A stretch of 7,322 nucleotides of DNA from Betaproteobacteria bacterium. GTDB taxonomy: Bacteria; Pseudomonadota; Gammaproteobacteria; Burkholderiales; SG8-39. This document shows positions 5,789-7,322 of this stretch, in pieces. Position 1 is the first letter of the stretch. The number at the start of each line of letters is the position of its first letter. A model generated the notes under the pieces. That model was not told the origin of the DNA, ran no database searches, and worked only from the letters and a program-made list of their open reading frames with translations. The position numbers and the translations under genes were made by a program. The DNA is taken from assembly GCA_007280315.1 (NCBI GenBank), contig QYQC01000155.1:1-7322 (forward strand), given 5' to 3'.

Positions 5789-7322
5789 AAATTCTTTCCC
5801 AGTTGAATTTTGCCTTTGTGCCGCTGCCGAACAGCTTCAGCGCGCCATGCTCGCCGACTGCGTTGGGGCGGTTGAATATCCAGTTCTGCCACGCCGACAG
5901 GCGCGCGAAAATTCGCGTCTCCATGGTCTCGGCGCCGGTAAAGCGCAAGCTCGCTTCCATGCCGGTGAGGGCGTCGGGCGAAAGGCTGGCGCGCTCCTCC
6001 AGCGCAATGCGCACTTCGTCGTCCCAGTCCAGATCGTCCGGAGTGAACGTGACCAGGCCGAGCCGGGCCGCCTCCTGCGCGTCGAGCTTCTTGCCGATGG
6101 CCTGGCGCGTTTTCTCCACCGGTTCGGTCAGCCCGCAATAGCGCGTGGCCAGTCGGGTGAGATGGTTCACCATGGGATAGCTGCCGAAGTTAAGTTCGGA
6201 CAGGGTTATGTGTGGCGCTTTTTCCGGCTCGTCCGGCAGTTGCAGCATGTAGCCGCGGTCGGCGGCGAGCGCCAGTTCGGCCAGCGTGCCGGCGAAGCAG
6301 GAGCCCTGGTCGATGATGGCGAACAGGGTGCGCGAAGATACGTCGAGCCGCGCCAGCGTGCGCCGCAACAGGCCCAGGGTTTCGCGCGCGAACCAATGCG
6401 CGCGGTGCTTGACCAGGATCGCGTCCACGGCGAGCACAGTGTCGATATCGCCGCGCGTTTTCAGCAGCCAGGTGCCGACTTCGAGTTCGTTGGTGCGCAG
6501 CATGAGGATCGCGTCATCCAGTTCGCGCGCCATCTGCAGCGGCCACCAGGCGACGCCGGCTTCGAGGATGCCGTCGATCGCATCGGGCCCGGCTTGTTTC
6601 GGCCCGGAAACGGTGAGCGTAGCGCTGCGCGCCGCGCGGTCGATAACGGCGTCCACATATTCGTAGTGGTAGCCGCCGGCGTCGATGGTGCATTTGAGCG
6701 GTGTAAGGTTGATGCCCTTGGCATCGCGCGGCGGTTCGCTCATCGCGGCGAGGCGCGCCGCGTGTTCCCCGACCGCCTGCGCGAACGCCTGCGGTTTCGC
6801 ACTGTGATCGACCAGGCCCCAGTCCTTTGCGCGGTCGGCGCGCACGCCTTCGGTGGTGGTGCAGAAAAAATCCGCGAGGTCGCGCCGCACTTTCCGCTTG
6901 TCGGTGATGCGGGTAAGACCGCCAGTGCCCGGCAGCACGCCAAGCAGCGGCACCTCGGGCAGGCTGACGGTCGAAGATCGGTCGTCGATCATCAGGATTT
7001 CGTCGCAGGCAAGCGCCACCTCATAGCCGCCGCCGGCGCAGGTGCCGTTGACAGCGGCCAGAAACTTGAGGCCGTCGTTGCGGCTGGAGTCCTCCATGCC
7101 ATTGCGCGTTTCATTGGTGAATTTGCAGAAATTGACTTTCCAGCCGTGGCTGGACTGCCCCAGCATATAGATATTGGCGCCGGAGCAGAACATGCGCTCG
7201 CGTGCCGAGGTGAGTACGACGCAGCGCACCGCGGGATGTTCGAAGCGGATGCGGTTGAGTGCGTCGTAGAGTTCTATATCGACGCCCAGGTCGTAGGAGT
7301 TGAGCTTCAGTTTATAGCCGGG
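5787..7322 (-). CDS. boxC: 2,3-epoxybenzoyl-CoA dihydrolase (benzoyl-CoA-dihydrodiol lyase) BoxC, 5' end outside the window
   Basis: BoxC opens the ring of 2,3-epoxybenzoyl-CoA hydrolytically, giving 3,4-dehydroadipyl-CoA semialdehyde and formate. The frame stays open to the window edge: 511 codons are visible, beginning with PGYKLKLNSYDLGVD, and family members have about 550 residues, so roughly 45 N-terminal residues are missing. A GTG at 7227-7229 is internal and not the start. The N-terminal half is a crotonase domain with oxyanion segment MFCSGAN, the motif CAGGGYEVALACDE and the motif SLPEVPLLGVLPGTGGL, so both crotonase catalytic glutamates (GGGYE and LPE) are retained. A second, degenerate crotonase-like region follows (IIDQGSCFAGTLAELALAADRGYM), as in known BoxC proteins. 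The C-terminus is KFNWERI. It is the first visible gene of the boxC-boxB-boxA set; a promoter and further genes (ring-cleavage aldehyde dehydrogenase, benzoate-CoA ligase, regulator) would be expected beyond the right edge. Confidence 0.96.
   Translation of the reverse strand, partial: PGYKLKLNSYDLGVDIELYDALNRIRFEHPAVRCVVLTSARERMFCSGANIYMLGQSSHGWKVNFCKFTNETRNGMEDSSRNDGLKFLAAVNGTCAGGGYEVALACDEILMIDDRSSTVSLPEVPLLGVLPGTGGLTRITDKRKVRRDLADFFCTTTEGVRADRAKDWGLVDHSAKPQAFAQAVGEHAARLAAMSEPPRDAKGINLTPLKCTIDAGGYHYEYVDAVIDRAARSATLTVSGPKQAGPDAIDGILEAGVAWWPLQMARELDDAILMLRTNELEVGTWLLKTRGDIDTVLAVDAILVKHRAHWFARETLGLLRRTLARLDVSSRTLFAIIDQGSCFAGTLAELALAADRGYMLQLPDEPEKAPHITLSELNFGSYPMVNHLTRLATRYCGLTEPVEKTRQAIGKKLDAQEAARLGLVTFTPDDLDWDDEVRIALEERASLSPDALTGMEASLRFTGAETMETRIFARLSAWQNWIFNRPNAVGEHGALKLFGSGTKAKFNWERI

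Noticed and set aside
4901..5806. Plus-strand open frame of 301 codons antisense to boxB
   Set aside because: It lies wholly over boxB, which has intact diiron ligands, and shows no domain or ribosome-binding site of its own.
5062..6138. Minus-strand open frame of 358 codons spanning the boxC-boxB junction
   Set aside because: It reads both genes out of frame and is low-complexity Arg/Ala/Ser, so it is a shadow frame.
7227..7229. GTG as a start for boxC
   Set aside because: The frame is open upstream to the window edge and encodes family-typical sequence (PGYKLKLNSYDLGVD), so this codon is internal.

Overview
The window is GC-rich (roughly 60%) and densely coded. It looks like chromosomal DNA of a betaproteobacterium that degrades aromatic compounds aerobically. 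The lineage call is an inference from the box gene set, the composition and the SelO/crotonase sequences; no rRNA or other marker is present. There are six clear protein genes, five on the minus strand and one on the plus strand.

Right part (2904-7322, minus strand, transcribed right to left): boxC (5' end beyond the window), boxB and boxA. These are the core of the aerobic benzoyl-CoA epoxidation ('Box') pathway. BoxA is an NADPH-dependent FAD/Fe-S reductase that supplies electrons to the diiron epoxidase BoxB. BoxB turns benzoyl-CoA into the 2,3-epoxide, and BoxC then cleaves the ring hydrolytically to 3,4-dehydroadipyl-CoA semialdehyde and formate. boxC and boxB are 10 bp apart, but boxB and boxA are separated by 233 bp of unusual sequence.

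The boxB-boxA gap (4119-4351) is the most interesting stretch. In transcription order it holds an 81-bp imperfect palindrome, a second near-perfect copy (43/45) of the first 15 codons of boxA, a very GC-rich terminator-like hairpin, and then the real boxA start. The extra copy stays in frame for 37 codons and its stop overlaps the boxA start as ATGA. The boxA Shine-Dalgarno region is perfectly complementary over 10 nt to a segment present in both copies of the boxA start. Together this could form a translational-coupling or attenuation leader for boxA. It could equally be debris of a duplication and a repeat insertion.

Left part (37-2892): a SelO-type protein adenylyltransferase and a crotonase-superfamily protein overlap by 20 bp on the minus strand and are probably co-transcribed. 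A TRIC/UPF0126 family membrane protein is divergent from them on the plus strand and convergent with boxA, with an 11-bp gap. These three have no evident functional link to the Box genes.

I see no rRNA, tRNA, CRISPR, transposase, prophage or defence gene. No wholly new protein system is visible; the novelty, if any, is in the boxB-boxA leader.
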